The translations under genes and the position numbers were made by a program. Of a DNA stretch of 64,000 nt, positions 53,186-62,663 are shown one piece after another. Positions within the stretch are counted from its first letter, which is position 1. Every line of letters begins with the position of its first letter. Source of the stretch: Pseudoalteromonas piscicida (lineage in GTDB: Bacteria > Pseudomonadota > Gammaproteobacteria > Enterobacterales > Alteromonadaceae); NCBI RefSeq assembly GCF_000238315.3, contig NZ_CP011924.1:722501-786500 (forward strand), in the 5' to 3' direction. The notes under the pieces were generated by a model. The model was not told the origin of the DNA and did not search any database. It saw only the letters and a program-made list of their open reading frames with translations.

Positions 53186-53872
53186 ATGAGACCAAAAATG
53201 GCGAAAAGCAAAGTGATTAGCACAGAAGACATTCTCTCAACGCTATGCCACTCAGTAACAGAAGTTCTGTCGTCGGCAAGCGGCAACCAAATTAACTATT
53301 CCGCGATGGTACAAAAGATCACTCGTACCTGTATGAGGCCTGACATCGGCTGTTTCGTATTGTTTGATGGCGGCTTTACCGGTTTAGTCGTAACTAATTT
53401 TACCGCGCAAGCAGCAATGGAGGTGTATACCGATTACATGCGCAACATGGGCATGCCTGAAGAAGAAATTGCGCATAGTCATTTATCCGATGACGTTGCC
53501 AATGTATTGGGTGAGTTGATGAACCAGATTGTTGGTGATTTCACCAACAAAGTACGTGAGCAGCTACATACCTCTATCACGCAAAACCAACCTAAGATGA
53601 TGGCTATCAACAAACAGGTGCAGATCTCGGTAGACACAACAATGGATCGCCCGCAGGCAAGACGCGTTACCTTTACCACTCAAGGCCAGAATATTTTCTA
53701 TCTTGAATTGGCAATGGATAAAACTGAATTTATTAAGCTACATGACTTTGATATTGCAGAGTCGGTAGACCCAGATGACATTATTGCAAGTCAGGCTGAG
53801 AAGAAAAAGCCAGCGAAGCCGCAGGAAGAAGATGTTGTAGATGACGACTTTATGGATCAGTTAGGACTGTAA
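53186..53872 (+). CDS. DUF3334-type protein with CheX-like fold features
   Basis: 228 residues, cytoplasmic. The segment NVLGELMNQIVGDFTNKV resembles the E-x-x-N helix that forms the active site of CheC/CheX/FliY phosphatases, and the surrounding order of strands (VQISVDTT, IFYLELAMD) fits that fold. I believe it belongs to DUF3334, found in Vibrio and Alteromonadales. The C-terminal 40 residues are acidic and lysine-rich, ending EDDVVDDD-like. It may act on a phosphorylated response regulator; the partner is unknown. An in-frame ATG at 53198 is an alternative start. Confidence 0.65.
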   Translation: MRPKMAKSKVISTEDILSTLCHSVTEVLSSASGNQINYSAMVQKITRTCMRPDIGCFVLFDGGFTGLVVTNFTAQAAMEVYTDYMRNMGMPEEEIAHSHLSDDVANVLGELMNQIVGDFTNKVREQLHTSITQNQPKMMAINKQVQISVDTTMDRPQARRVTFTTQGQNIFYLELAMDKTEFIKLHDFDIAESVDPDDIIASQAEKKKPAKPQEEDVVDDDFMDQLGL

Positions 53873-53887
53873 AACCGTATTTAGAGC

Positions 53888-53927
53888 ACCTAGCAGAAAG
53901 GCCACAGATGTGGCCTTTCTGCTAGGT
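53888..53927. terminator. Bidirectional terminator, 18-bp perfect stem
   Basis: ACCTAGCAGAAAGGCCAC pairs with GTGGCCTTTCTGCTAGGT around AGAT. The inner part AGAAAGGCCAC/GTGGCCTTTCT is terminator-like in both directions. It lies between the DUF3334 gene and the convergent histidine kinase gene. Confidence 0.85.
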
Positions 53928-53971
53928 AAAAATCTTCATTTCGCCCTCGGATAAAATATATAGTAATGGCA

Positions 53972-56900
53972 CTAATGCAGTGCGCCTTTTCCTGCATTAA
54001 GCTCAGGTGCTTCTTCTACATGCTTAATGGATGTTAGCATCATAAAGGCTTCATTGAACTCAAAGCGGGCGATGGCAGTTTTTAATTTCTGCAGTTCTGG
54101 TTCCGTCAAATAGCTACTTACTGAAATTGAGTCTACTAGCTCTGTGGCTTGAGTATCATAATCTCTTAACGCACACGCAAGCTGGATGAGTTCCTCTAAT
54201 TGAATATTGCCACCTTTTTCTTCGTTGTTTTTCGTTACATTTTTTACCTGCTGAGACGCTTCTTTTTTACGGCGCTTTTGGCATTGTTCTAATGCATATC
54301 TAACGTATTTAATCAGCTCGTCAATTTCGCTTGCATTAGGTGGGCGGACATTAAGAGAAGCCTCAATGTGCTTAAACTCTTCAGTCAGCCTAACAATCGA
54401 AAGGTTAGCGCTAGCGCCTTTTAATGCATGTAACATGCTATGTGCAAGTTCAAAATTCTCAATGGCTAACGCCTGTTTTAAATTGATCAGCTCTTCAATC
54501 TGCTGGGATAGGAACTTTTCTAAGATATCGAAGTAAACCTTTTGGTTGCCCGCGGCTCGAGCAATACCCTCGGCAATATCAATGCCTTCAAATTCAATGA
54601 CCTCATCAACTTCCTCTACCTCTGCTGTGACTTCTGTTGGGTTTGCTACTGGCGTTGCTAAAAGGTTACTGGTCTCAGCGCTTGCATATTTCAAAATGCT
54701 TTTAACGAGTTGCTCTACGTCGATGGGTTTGGTGACATGGTCATTCATACCAGCATCGATGCAAGTCTGGATGTCTTCTTCCATGGCATTGGCGGTCATC
54801 GCGAGAATAGGAAGTGTATTTTTATCGAACTCTATACGAAGGTTTTGCGTCGCGGTAATGCCATCCATCACTGGCATTTGCATATCCATTAAAACAATAT
54901 CTATATGTTTGCTATGAACTTGCTCAATGGCTTCTTGCCCATTATCAGCGACCGCCACTTGAGCTCCGAAGCTAGATAAGATCTCCACTGCGATCTCCTG
55001 GTTAACAGGTTGATCCTCCGCAACCAAAATCGATAAACCATTTAGTGCTTGTTTACTAATCGTTTGTTCTTTTTTGGTGATAGTGGTTCTTACTTCTGGT
55101 GAGTCAAATACGGCATTTTGAATAACGTCCACAAGGTTTGACGGATTAATCGGCTTTAAAAGTACACCATCGACTAAACTGGCTTGGCTGTCGCTCAGGT
55201 TTAACTCCCGACCATAAGCTGTGACTAAAATAAACTTACTTTGTGACACATCGACTTGCGATTGCAGCTTAGTGATCATCTCGATGCCATCTAATTTTGG
55301 CATATGCCAATCGACGAAAATAAGATCGGGTAAATCTTGTGTTAGGACGAATTGATTTAATGCTTTATGAGGGTCCAAATAAGAACAAACTTGCATACCA
55401 AAGTTTGTTAGCATACCACTTAACACGTCCAATGCATGTTGGTTATCGTCAATAATTGTTGCTGATAGCTCTGATAAGTGGGTCGACGCCATTTTCGCCT
55501 GACTCAGCTCGTCACTGACTTCCATTTCTAATGTGAAATAAAACTCCGAACCGACGTTTTCCTCACTCTCAACATATATTTCTCCCCCCATAAGCTTGAC
55601 CAGTTGCTGCGAAATTGTGAGGCCAAGCCCAGTACCGCCATATTTTCGGGTGATTGAATTGTCTGCTTGAGAAAAAGATTGAAATAGGTTTTTTTGCTGG
55701 CGTTTATTCATGCCAATACCGGAGTCTTTGACGCTAAACTTAATTTTCGCTAACCCTTTTTCGACATTGACGAGGGCAACACGAATAACAACCTCACCGG
55801 TTTCTGTGAATTTAACCGCGTTACCCGCTAAATTGATGAGTACTTGGCTTATTCTAAACTGATCGCCAATCACGCAGTAGGGCACTTGTGAGTCAATATC
55901 AAAGACTAACTCTAGTTGTTTTTCTTGGGCTTTTACACTGACGATGGTGGCGACATTGTCGAGTAGTTTTTCTGTTGAAAAGGCCTGATATTCTAACTCG
56001 ATTTTGCCAGCTTCGATTTTTGAAAAATCGAGTATATCGTTAATCAATCTCAGTAATTGCTTTGCCGCAGTATCTATTTTTGATACGTAGTCGTGCTGTT
56101 TTGCATTTAATTCGGTCGCAAGTGCGAGATGAGACATACCAATAATCGCGTTCATTGGGGTTCTAATTTCATGGCTCATGTTGGCGAGGAATTCGCTTTT
56201 CGCTTTTGCCGAGTTTTGGGCCAAGTCTTTCGCTTCTATGAGCTCGCGTTGTAGTTGGTTCCTCTCCGACACGTCAAGGTACATACCAACAATCCCAGCT
56301 ACAGCGCCATTTTCATTAAAAAATGGCGCTTCGTATACAATCAGTTCCCGAGCTTGCTCTTGGCCATCGAGTAATAGTACTTCGTAGGTTTGCTCTTGGG
56401 TTGTGGTGATAATTTCGTGGGCTTTGGACTCAAATAGACTGGCTATTCCTAAATCAAAAATCTCGTCTAGTTTGGCGCCAATCACGTCTACTTCAAATTG
56501 ATCTAACAGTGCCAAGAAGGACTTGTTTACCCCCATAAATACCCCGTCAGTAGATCGATAGTATGTAGGGTTTGGGATAGCATTGATAATGTGGTGGGTA
56601 AGTTCAAGTTGTTCGCTTAAGGCCGACTCTGTCTTTTGTTGTTTTTCGATATTTTCATTAATAGCAAGCGCGAGACTTAAGTCCTTACACAAGTACTCAA
56701 GCGCTTCAAATTGGCTGTCTATCAACGCCTGTGCACTACCGACTAGTAGCACATAAACTACATGATTACCGATGGCTAGTGGAAAGCAATAACGGCTTTG
56801 TAACTTCACTTCAACTTCTTGTTCTTTGAGCCACAACGGTTCTTGTTGTACTTGCGGTTCATTATTTGTTGCGCAAAGCGCTATCGTGGACGCAATAATT

Positions 56901-57703
56901 GATTGGCTTGGTGTCACTCCGTGGCTTTTCACTAACGACAAGGTGTCGTCTTCTGAATTGGCATAGAGGCAAACACTCGGTGCATTGAACTCATTGGAAA
57001 TAAACTCTAGTGCGTGGCGGACGATAGGCTCGGAACCAGTGATGGATTTTAGTTCGCGATTATAGTTTTCGATAATTGCGGCTGACGCCAACTTTTGGCT
57101 TTGAGAGGTGGTGGCAGCATGGATAGCTTGTGTGAGGCGTTTTACATCTGCGTCACTGTTTGTGGGGGTTACTGAAAGAGGGGCGCCGTTTAACGCTTGT
57201 TCACGTAACGTATTGACGATGCGATAGAGTGGGGAGAAATGTTTAGTGCGCATAAACCAAACATAAAAGCTTAAAAATAGTGTTAACACCGCGAAAGCAA
57301 GGCCAGTAATCAACAGTATTTTAAGTTGTTGATTAGTATGTGTTTCGAGTTCAGCGTTTGCGATGAGAGGCAGCTGTGAGATGGCGTTTTGATAACTTTG
57401 AGGTAAATAGACCTGTTCAACCGTGTTTGCTAAAAATTGAGATTTTAATCTTGCTTGGGTTTCATAAATTTGTTGTAGCGGTAGTGGTAATGAGTGACTT
57501 GGTGCAGGTTTGATATCATTGAGCCATTGGGCGTTTTTATCTTTGCTATATATCTCAAGTGAGAGGTGGTTGTGATAAGCGGTATTAACGTCGGTCGCGA
57601 GTGTGCTATGAGTGGTTGTTGAGTAGTAGATAAGCGTTGCGCTTCCTAAGGCTGCCATCAAGGCGAAAAGTGCGATCCAACTTAGTAATGCTTTTGAGGA
57701 CAT
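53972..57703 (-). CDS. Hybrid sensor histidine kinase with two receivers and Hpt domain
   Basis: 1243-residue membrane kinase. Domains in order: TM1 (7-27), periplasmic part, TM2 (128-150), GAF-like (about 215-350), PAS (about 362-480), HisKA with the phospho-acceptor His511 (ANMSHEIRTPMNAI), HATPase (about 610-730, GTGLGLTISQQL), receiver 1 with D798 (IFVDWHMPKLDG), receiver 2 with D940 (VLMDMQMPVMDG), Hpt with H1092 (AHSMLHALKGASANL), then an acidic/basic tail. All phosphorelay residues are present. It is divergent from a receiver-kinase gene 105 bp away, a possible partner. The ligand is unknown. Confidence 0.93.
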   Translation of the reverse strand: MSSKALLSWIALFALMAALGSATLIYYSTTTHSTLATDVNTAYHNHLSLEIYSKDKNAQWLNDIKPAPSHSLPLPLQQIYETQARLKSQFLANTVEQVYLPQSYQNAISQLPLIANAELETHTNQQLKILLITGLAFAVLTLFLSFYVWFMRTKHFSPLYRIVNTLREQALNGAPLSVTPTNSDADVKRLTQAIHAATTSQSQKLASAAIIENYNRELKSITGSEPIVRHALEFISNEFNAPSVCLYANSEDDTLSLVKSHGVTPSQSIIASTIALCATNNEPQVQQEPLWLKEQEVEVKLQSRYCFPLAIGNHVVYVLLVGSAQALIDSQFEALEYLCKDLSLALAINENIEKQQKTESALSEQLELTHHIINAIPNPTYYRSTDGVFMGVNKSFLALLDQFEVDVIGAKLDEIFDLGIASLFESKAHEIITTTQEQTYEVLLLDGQEQARELIVYEAPFFNENGAVAGIVGMYLDVSERNQLQRELIEAKDLAQNSAKAKSEFLANMSHEIRTPMNAIIGMSHLALATELNAKQHDYVSKIDTAAKQLLRLINDILDFSKIEAGKIELEYQAFSTEKLLDNVATIVSVKAQEKQLELVFDIDSQVPYCVIGDQFRISQVLINLAGNAVKFTETGEVVIRVALVNVEKGLAKIKFSVKDSGIGMNKRQQKNLFQSFSQADNSITRKYGGTGLGLTISQQLVKLMGGEIYVESEENVGSEFYFTLEMEVSDELSQAKMASTHLSELSATIIDDNQHALDVLSGMLTNFGMQVCSYLDPHKALNQFVLTQDLPDLIFVDWHMPKLDGIEMITKLQSQVDVSQSKFILVTAYGRELNLSDSQASLVDGVLLKPINPSNLVDVIQNAVFDSPEVRTTITKKEQTISKQALNGLSILVAEDQPVNQEIAVEILSSFGAQVAVADNGQEAIEQVHSKHIDIVLMDMQMPVMDGITATQNLRIEFDKNTLPILAMTANAMEEDIQTCIDAGMNDHVTKPIDVEQLVKSILKYASAETSNLLATPVANPTEVTAEVEEVDEVIEFEGIDIAEGIARAAGNQKVYFDILEKFLSQQIEELINLKQALAIENFELAHSMLHALKGASANLSIVRLTEEFKHIEASLNVRPPNASEIDELIKYVRYALEQCQKRRKKEASQQVKNVTKNNEEKGGNIQLEELIQLACALRDYDTQATELVDSISVSSYLTEPELQKLKTAIARFEFNEAFMMLTSIKHVEEAPELNAGKGALH

Positions 57704-57808
57704 AAGTTATTATTTACGCGTGAATTTATATATAAACATAGTCGCGATATACAATTTCTCAAGCTATGCTGTAAAAAGTGTCTACCTTAAGGACTTGAGT
57801 AACGTTAC

Positions 57809-58930
57809 ATGTCAGACATTTTAATTGTTGACGATATGCCGGAAAACCTCCAAGTATTGCAGCTCATACTAAGAAAGGAAGGATATAAAGTATTGGCGGC
57901 ACGAGGCGGGGACATTGCATTAGGTATCGTTAAAAAGCATCAGCCTGAATTAATTATTACTGATATAAAAATGCCAAACATGTCGGGGATTGAACTATGT
58001 AAAGTGCTTAAGTCCGACAACTCGACTGCGGCCATTCCCGTTATTTTTGTGAGTGCTTATGAAGACAGCGAGAGCTTGGTACAAGCATTCGAGGTTGGTG
58101 GTGTTGATTACATTACCAAACCCTATAAACCCGCTGAAATCATAGCCAGAGTAAACACCCAATTTAAGTTAATTGAAGCGCAAAAGTTAGCGGTAAAACA
58201 GCAGCTATCTAAAGCCATAAACCAAATGGTGATGGGGATTGCACACGAAATCAATACCCCGCTTGGTACCAGTATTACATCAAACACCTTTTTAGAAGGC
58301 GTCATGCAAGAGCTTCAAAGTGCACTTACCGCAGGTACGCTTACGCAGGATGGGCTGGTTACGGGGTTTGAACAGATCAAAGACAGCAGTGCGCTGTGCA
58401 GCCGTAATCTAGAAAAAGTGGCTAAGTTTGTCAGCTTATTGAAATCGGTCTCTCAGTCTGAGCGAGATAGCAGCTGTGCTGACGTTAAATTACAAGAAAT
58501 AGAAACAAGACTGAAAAAAGATTTTTCAAAGCAAGACGTACAAATTCAGTTTGTTGGTAACACAACAACAGAGATTTATGTGGATGGACAAGCTCTGGTT
58601 GAGGTATTGAGCAACTTAGTTGAAAATTCCATTGCGCATGCTTGGATTGACCATGATCATCTTGCCACTATCACCTTTACGCACTCGGGTAACAATTTAC
58701 ATGTGAATTATACTGACAATGGAATAGGGCTTAGAGGAATTAGTACACAAGAGTTATTAAAACCATTTGTTACAACAAAAAGAGGTAATGCAGGTCATGT
58801 TGGGCTCAGCGCAAATTTAACTGCCAACTTGGTTTCAGGGGCACTCAATGGAGAGTTTAGTGTGAAAAATACACCGCAAGGATTGGAGTGGGATATCCAA
58901 ATACCGATAGATGCCCCCGATAATGCTTGA
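57809..58930 (+). CDS. Receiver-histidine kinase protein, soluble
   Basis: 373 residues. An N-terminal receiver (1-120) has D52 (ITDIKMP) and K104, and a C-terminal kinase part has H146 (GIAHEINTPLG), N-box (LVENSIAHAW) and G-box (TDNGIGLRG). There is no DNA-binding output and no membrane segment. Such receiver-kinase proteins take phosphate from another kinase and pass it on or change their own activity. The divergent hybrid kinase is the obvious candidate upstream. Start at 57809 gives the standard receiver N-terminus MSDILIVDDMPENLQVL. Confidence 0.92.
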   Translation: MSDILIVDDMPENLQVLQLILRKEGYKVLAARGGDIALGIVKKHQPELIITDIKMPNMSGIELCKVLKSDNSTAAIPVIFVSAYEDSESLVQAFEVGGVDYITKPYKPAEIIARVNTQFKLIEAQKLAVKQQLSKAINQMVMGIAHEINTPLGTSITSNTFLEGVMQELQSALTAGTLTQDGLVTGFEQIKDSSALCSRNLEKVAKFVSLLKSVSQSERDSSCADVKLQEIETRLKKDFSKQDVQIQFVGNTTTEIYVDGQALVEVLSNLVENSIAHAWIDHDHLATITFTHSGNNLHVNYTDNGIGLRGISTQELLKPFVTTKRGNAGHVGLSANLTANLVSGALNGEFSVKNTPQGLEWDIQIPIDAPDNA

Positions 58931-59316
58931 TCTGCATCAAAAGTCTCAGGTCCTATACATAAAAGCGGACATAAGTCCTTATATCATTTGTCCTAATTCA
59001 ATAAGCTCGCTCGCTGTTAAAACGTAATCTTTAAAAAGTACTCTGCTAACCATGTAATTAGCTACACTTTTTTAAGAATTATCGACAACACGATCGTATA
59101 AGGGCTTTTTAGCCTTTGCTGTTGCTGTTTTGAGCGAGTCTTGTCAAATACAAGTTTACTGCTTAAAAACAACCCCCTAGGTTAACAGACCCGATAACAT
59201 ACGCCTTACCTTCTACTAGGTACGCAGTGTTGAGATGACACGGGAAGTGCGTTATTTACTCCAATGTGCAATTGAGTAAATAACCATGAATTACTAATAA
59301 TTTTGGTGGAACCATT
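58931..59316. other. 386-bp gap with an 11-bp perfect inverted repeat
   Basis: It holds no credible gene. GTTATTTACTC (59251-59261) and GAGTAAATAAC (59274-59284) form a perfect inverted repeat 32 bp before the next gene, either an operator or a leader hairpin. AAGGGCT-TTTT-AGCCTTT near 59099-59117 is a weak hairpin. The rest is AT-rich. Confidence 0.6.
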
Positions 59317-60159
59317 ATGCAACAGTTACCTACCGTAGACTATCAATCGCCAAATGCTGCGAAAGAATTTGTAGAATCTTTAAGAAACACGGGTTTCGGT
59401 GTACTAAAAAATCACCCAATCCCACAAGAGTTGGTTGAATCAATCTACAAACATTGGCAAGAATTTTTTAATTCAGAAGAAAAACACGAATTCCTTTTCA
59501 ATAAAGAAACCCAAGATGGTTACTTTCCACCAGAAGTCTCTGAAGTTGCGAAAGGTTTTACAGTAAAAGACATTAAAGAGTACTTTCACATTTATCCAAA
59601 AGGTCGCGTACCGGCTCAATTAGAAGCAGAGATTCGTGAATATTACCGTTTAGCGAGCGAGTTTGCTCAAGAGTTGCTAAGCTGGGTACAAGAGGAAGCG
59701 CCTGCAGATGTGAGTGCGAGATTCTCTATCGACCTTAAAGATATGATCAAAGAATCAGAGCAGACATTACTGCGTATTCTTCATTACCCACCAATGACAG
59801 GTGATGAAGAACCAGGTGCAATTCGCGCCGCAGCTCATGGTGATATCAATCTACTTACTGTATTGCCAGCGGCAAATGAGCCTGGCCTACAAGTGCAAAG
59901 ACAAGATGGCAGCTGGTTAGACGTACCATGCGACTTTGGTTCGCTAATTATTAACATTGGTGACATGCTGCAAGAGGCGTCGGGTGATTACTTCCCATCG
60001 ACAATTCACCGTGTGATTAACCCAACAGGCAAAGCGTCGACGAAATCTCGTATTTCATTGCCGCTATTCTTACATCCAAGACCGGATGTTGTGTTGTCAG
60101 AGCGTTACACTGCAGATAGCTATTTGCAAGAGCGTTTAAGAGAACTTGGGGTTAAGTAA
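59317..60159 (+). CDS. 2-oxoglutarate/Fe(II)-dependent oxygenase, isopenicillin N synthase-like
   Basis: 280 residues. The N-terminal non-haem dioxygenase part (PTVDYQSPNAAKEFVESLR, GFGVLKNHPIP) is followed by the double-stranded beta-helix with the iron ligands H and D in AAHGDINLLTVL and H in STIHRVINP. The 2-oxoglutarate-binding Arg is in SRISLPLF. The fold and motifs are those of the plant-type/IPNS oxygenase family; the substrate cannot be read. A ribosome site TGGTGGAA precedes the ATG. Monocistronic. Confidence 0.9.
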   Translation: MQQLPTVDYQSPNAAKEFVESLRNTGFGVLKNHPIPQELVESIYKHWQEFFNSEEKHEFLFNKETQDGYFPPEVSEVAKGFTVKDIKEYFHIYPKGRVPAQLEAEIREYYRLASEFAQELLSWVQEEAPADVSARFSIDLKDMIKESEQTLLRILHYPPMTGDEEPGAIRAAAHGDINLLTVLPAANEPGLQVQRQDGSWLDVPCDFGSLIINIGDMLQEASGDYFPSTIHRVINPTGKASTKSRISLPLFLHPRPDVVLSERYTADSYLQERLRELGVK

Positions 60160-60194
60160 TCTGCGAATAACCTGAACGATAAGGTTAAATCGAT

Positions 60195-60228
60195 AAAGCG
60201 ACTTGATGTAATATTGAGTCGCTTTTTT
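60195..60228 (+). terminator. Intrinsic terminator of the oxygenase gene
   Basis: AAAGCGACT / AGTCGCTTT, 9-bp stem with a 13-base loop, then T run. Confidence 0.82.
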
Positions 60229-60360
60229 ATTATGTGTCTAACAATCCCTAATCTCTGTTAGTCCTTGTAATTTGACGATTATTGCAATTTTTCACTGACA
60301 ATCCTCACAATCTGTGCAATATTAGTTTTTTTCAAAATGAAGAAATTTCTTGAAAAATTT

Positions 60361-60378
60361 AATGACAACGCTGTCATT
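60361..60378. promoter_or_regulatory. NagR-type operator
   Basis: AATGACAACGCTGTCATT is a near-perfect 18-bp palindrome. It matches the consensus described for the LacI-family GlcNAc repressor NagR in Shewanella and other Alteromonadales. It lies 92 bp before nagK. A possible promoter is CTGACA (60295-60300) and CAATAT (60317-60322), 16 bp apart, so the site would sit in the early transcribed region. Confidence 0.88.
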
Positions 60379-60469
60379 TGTTGTGTAACATCAATTCAAC
60401 ATGAATGAAAAACCGTGTCCAACGAAAACAATAACGCGGTCTAATCCAGAACAAAGTAGGGGTCTTTAC

Positions 60470-61381
60470 ATGATGGCTAAACAGGTTAACCAAGACCAAC
60501 TATACATCGGCGTCGATGGTGGTGGAACAAAATGCCGCGCTACAATTTATTCTCTTCAACATGGCGTTTTGGGTACGGGTCTAGGCGGTCCTGCGAATCC
60601 CTTACATGGTTTAGAGCGTACGCTTGAATCCATCATGGTGTCGACACAAATGGCGTTACAAGACGCGGGTCTTCGTGTTGAACAAGTACATGAGCTAAAT
60701 GCAGGTCTTGGCCTTGCTGGTGTTAACTTACCCGCGCTCTATGACAAAATCATGCAATGGGAGCATCCCTTTAAACAAATGTTCCTTACCACAGACTTAC
60801 ACACCGCGTGTATTGGTGCTCATGAAGGTAGCGATGGTGCCGTGATTATTACGGGCACCGGCTCCTGTGGTTTTGCCTTGGTTGATGGTAAAACAGTGAA
60901 CTATGGTGGTCATGGCTTTGCTCAAGGCGATATGGGCAGTGGCGCATGGATGGGATTAGAGGCGGTAAAAGCTGCATTGCTCGATCTTGATGGTCTTGGT
61001 GAAAAAACGTCATTGAGCCAAGTATTGCTAGAGCACTTCAGTGCGAAAGGGGCAATGGGTATTGCAGAACAAATGGCGGGGCAGCCGTCTAGTGGGTATG
61101 CAAAGCTGGCTCGTTATGTGTTAGAGCAAGCAAAACTAAATGATGAAATTGCCCTTTCTATCGTAAAGTCTGGTGCGGAATACATTAGTCGTTTAGCGAA
61201 GCGTTTACTTGAACTAAACCCGCCTAGACTCTCTATGATCGGCGGATTATCAGAGCCGCTACAACCTTGGCTCGACCCAGAAGTTGCAAAGCAAGTCCAA
61301 TTACCGAAACAACCTCCTGAAATGGGGGCAATTTACTTTGCAATTCAAAGTGCAGGTCAAGAATTAAAAAAGGCGAACTAA
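60470..61381 (+). CDS. nagK: N-acetylglucosamine kinase, BadF/BcrA type
   Basis: Phosphorylates GlcNAc to GlcNAc-6-P. The start is ATG 60470 (a second ATG follows at once), with AGGGG upstream; the open frame from 60401 overlaps the leader. It has about 303 residues with the ASKHA phosphate loop YIGVDGGGTKCRAT, GSDGAVIITGTGSCGFA and GGHGFAQGDMGSGAW. This type replaces the ROK kinase in Shewanella-like bacteria. Its stop overlaps the nagA start (TAATG), so translation is coupled. The NagR box upstream confirms the pathway. Confidence 0.93.
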   Translation: MMAKQVNQDQLYIGVDGGGTKCRATIYSLQHGVLGTGLGGPANPLHGLERTLESIMVSTQMALQDAGLRVEQVHELNAGLGLAGVNLPALYDKIMQWEHPFKQMFLTTDLHTACIGAHEGSDGAVIITGTGSCGFALVDGKTVNYGGHGFAQGDMGSGAWMGLEAVKAALLDLDGLGEKTSLSQVLLEHFSAKGAMGIAEQMAGQPSSGYAKLARYVLEQAKLNDEIALSIVKSGAEYISRLAKRLLELNPPRLSMIGGLSEPLQPWLDPEVAKQVQLPKQPPEMGAIYFAIQSAGQELKKAN

Positions 61382-62505
61382 TGACGACTCAATGTTATTT
61401 TGCTCCAGAATTTTTTGATGGTGAAAGTTTTAGAAAAGACGTTTACTTCGAAGTAAACAACGGCCAAATTGGTTATATCTACGAGTCGCAAGCGACCAAT
61501 GTATCTAAGTTATCGGGACTAGTTGCACCAGGTTTTATTGACGTACAAGTTAATGGTGGTGGCGGTGCATTTTTTAACGCCAAGCAATCGACGGCATGCT
61601 TGGCGACTATGGTTAAAGCACATGGCCAATTTGGTTCAACGGGATTAATGCCAACCCTTATCACTGACAAAATTGAAGTAATGCAACAAGCGGCAGATGC
61701 AACAGCAGAAGCGATTGCTACTAATCAGCCCGGAGTGCTTGGGATCCATTTTGAGGGCCCACACTTATCTCATCCTAAAAAGGGTACGCATAGCGAAAAG
61801 TTCATCAGGCCAATCTCAGAGCAAGAGTTTGCGGTATACGCGCGTCAAGATTTAGGCATCAAAATGGTGACTTTAGCACCTGAAACTGTGCCGCTTAGCG
61901 ATATAGAGCGCTTGATTTCATTGGGTGTTAAAGTGTGTATCGGTCATTCAAACGCGGACTATGACACCGCCAGCGCCGCACTAAACGTTGGCGTGGATGG
62001 CTTTACGCACCTATTTAATGCAATGTCTGCGTTTACTTCCCGTGAGCCGGGCGTTGTCGGCGCGGCGCTTTGGAATGACAATAGTTGGTGTGGTTTGATT
62101 GTTGATGGCCACCACGTTCATCCATTGTCGGCGCAGCTTGCGATTCGTACTAAGCAGCGCGGCAAAATGATGCTAGTGACGGATGCCATGCCTCCGGTTG
62201 GGACTGATGATACGGAGTTTGACTTTTTTGATGGCAGAAAAGTTATTCGTACCGGTGATCGGTTAAATTCAACGACTGGTGAGCTTGCTGGCAGTGTATT
62301 GGATATGGCAAGTGCGGTGCGGAACACCGTTAATACGCTTAACGTGAGTCTAGCGGAGAGTTTACGCATGGCTTCTTTGTACCCTGCGCAATATCTTGGC
62401 CTGTCTCAAAAGGGGCATCTAAGATCGGGGGCTGATGCTGATTTCGTGGTGCTCGATAGCGATTTGATTGTGAAGCAAACCTATATTGGTGGTCAGTTGT
62501 TATAA
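61381..62505 (+). CDS. nagA: N-acetylglucosamine-6-phosphate deacetylase, intact copy
   Basis: Removes acetate from GlcNAc-6-P, in the cytoplasm, giving glucosamine-6-P for NagB. The 374 residues form the amidohydrolase barrel: metal/substrate contexts GFIDVQVNGGGG, GIHFEGPHLSHPKKG, CIGHSNADYD, FTHLFNAMS and the catalytic Asp in LVTDAMPPVG. No nagB appears before the window's end, so the rest of the pathway lies elsewhere. Codons 53 onward lie within the duplicated unit. Confidence 0.96.
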   Translation: MTTQCYFAPEFFDGESFRKDVYFEVNNGQIGYIYESQATNVSKLSGLVAPGFIDVQVNGGGGAFFNAKQSTACLATMVKAHGQFGSTGLMPTLITDKIEVMQQAADATAEAIATNQPGVLGIHFEGPHLSHPKKGTHSEKFIRPISEQEFAVYARQDLGIKMVTLAPETVPLSDIERLISLGVKVCIGHSNADYDTASAALNVGVDGFTHLFNAMSAFTSREPGVVGAALWNDNSWCGLIVDGHHVHPLSAQLAIRTKQRGKMMLVTDAMPPVGTDDTEFDFFDGRKVIRTGDRLNSTTGELAGSVLDMASAVRNTVNTLNVSLAESLRMASLYPAQYLGLSQKGHLRSGADADFVVLDSDLIVKQTYIGGQLL

Positions 62506-62556
62506 CTGATTTGCAATTGAATAGTGGACGGAAACGGCCGCTTAAGTTTCCCTGAT

Positions 62557-62592
62557 AAAACCCCGCAGCAGTACCGCGGGGCTTTGTTTTTT
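62557..62592 (+). terminator. Intrinsic terminator of nagKA (repeated at 63683-63718)
   Basis: CCCCGC (62561-62566) pairs with GCGGGG (62576-62581) and is followed by CTTTGTTTTTT. The duplication carries a second identical copy 1126 bp on. Confidence 0.85.
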
Positions 62593-62601
62593 AAGCTTAG
62601 T

Positions 62602-62663
62602 TAGGGCCTGTTGACCTTTGCTGTTTGATTTTTGTTCTTCTGAGTGTGTTTTGGTCGCGACGC
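62602..62663 (+). mobile_element. MITE-2, truncated copy at duplication joint
   Basis: It equals the first 62 bp of the complete element at 63728-63994, starting TAGGGCCTGTTGACCTTT, and is cut just after GTCGCGAC where the second nagA copy begins. Confidence 0.85.

Larger units (their letters stand above)
61538..62663. repeat. Tandem duplication B, unit 1 (1126 bp)
   Basis: Repeated directly at 62664-63789, with no difference that I found. It runs from nagA codon 53 through the gene end and terminator to the middle of MITE-2. The joint shares only 1 bp (T). Confidence 0.93.
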
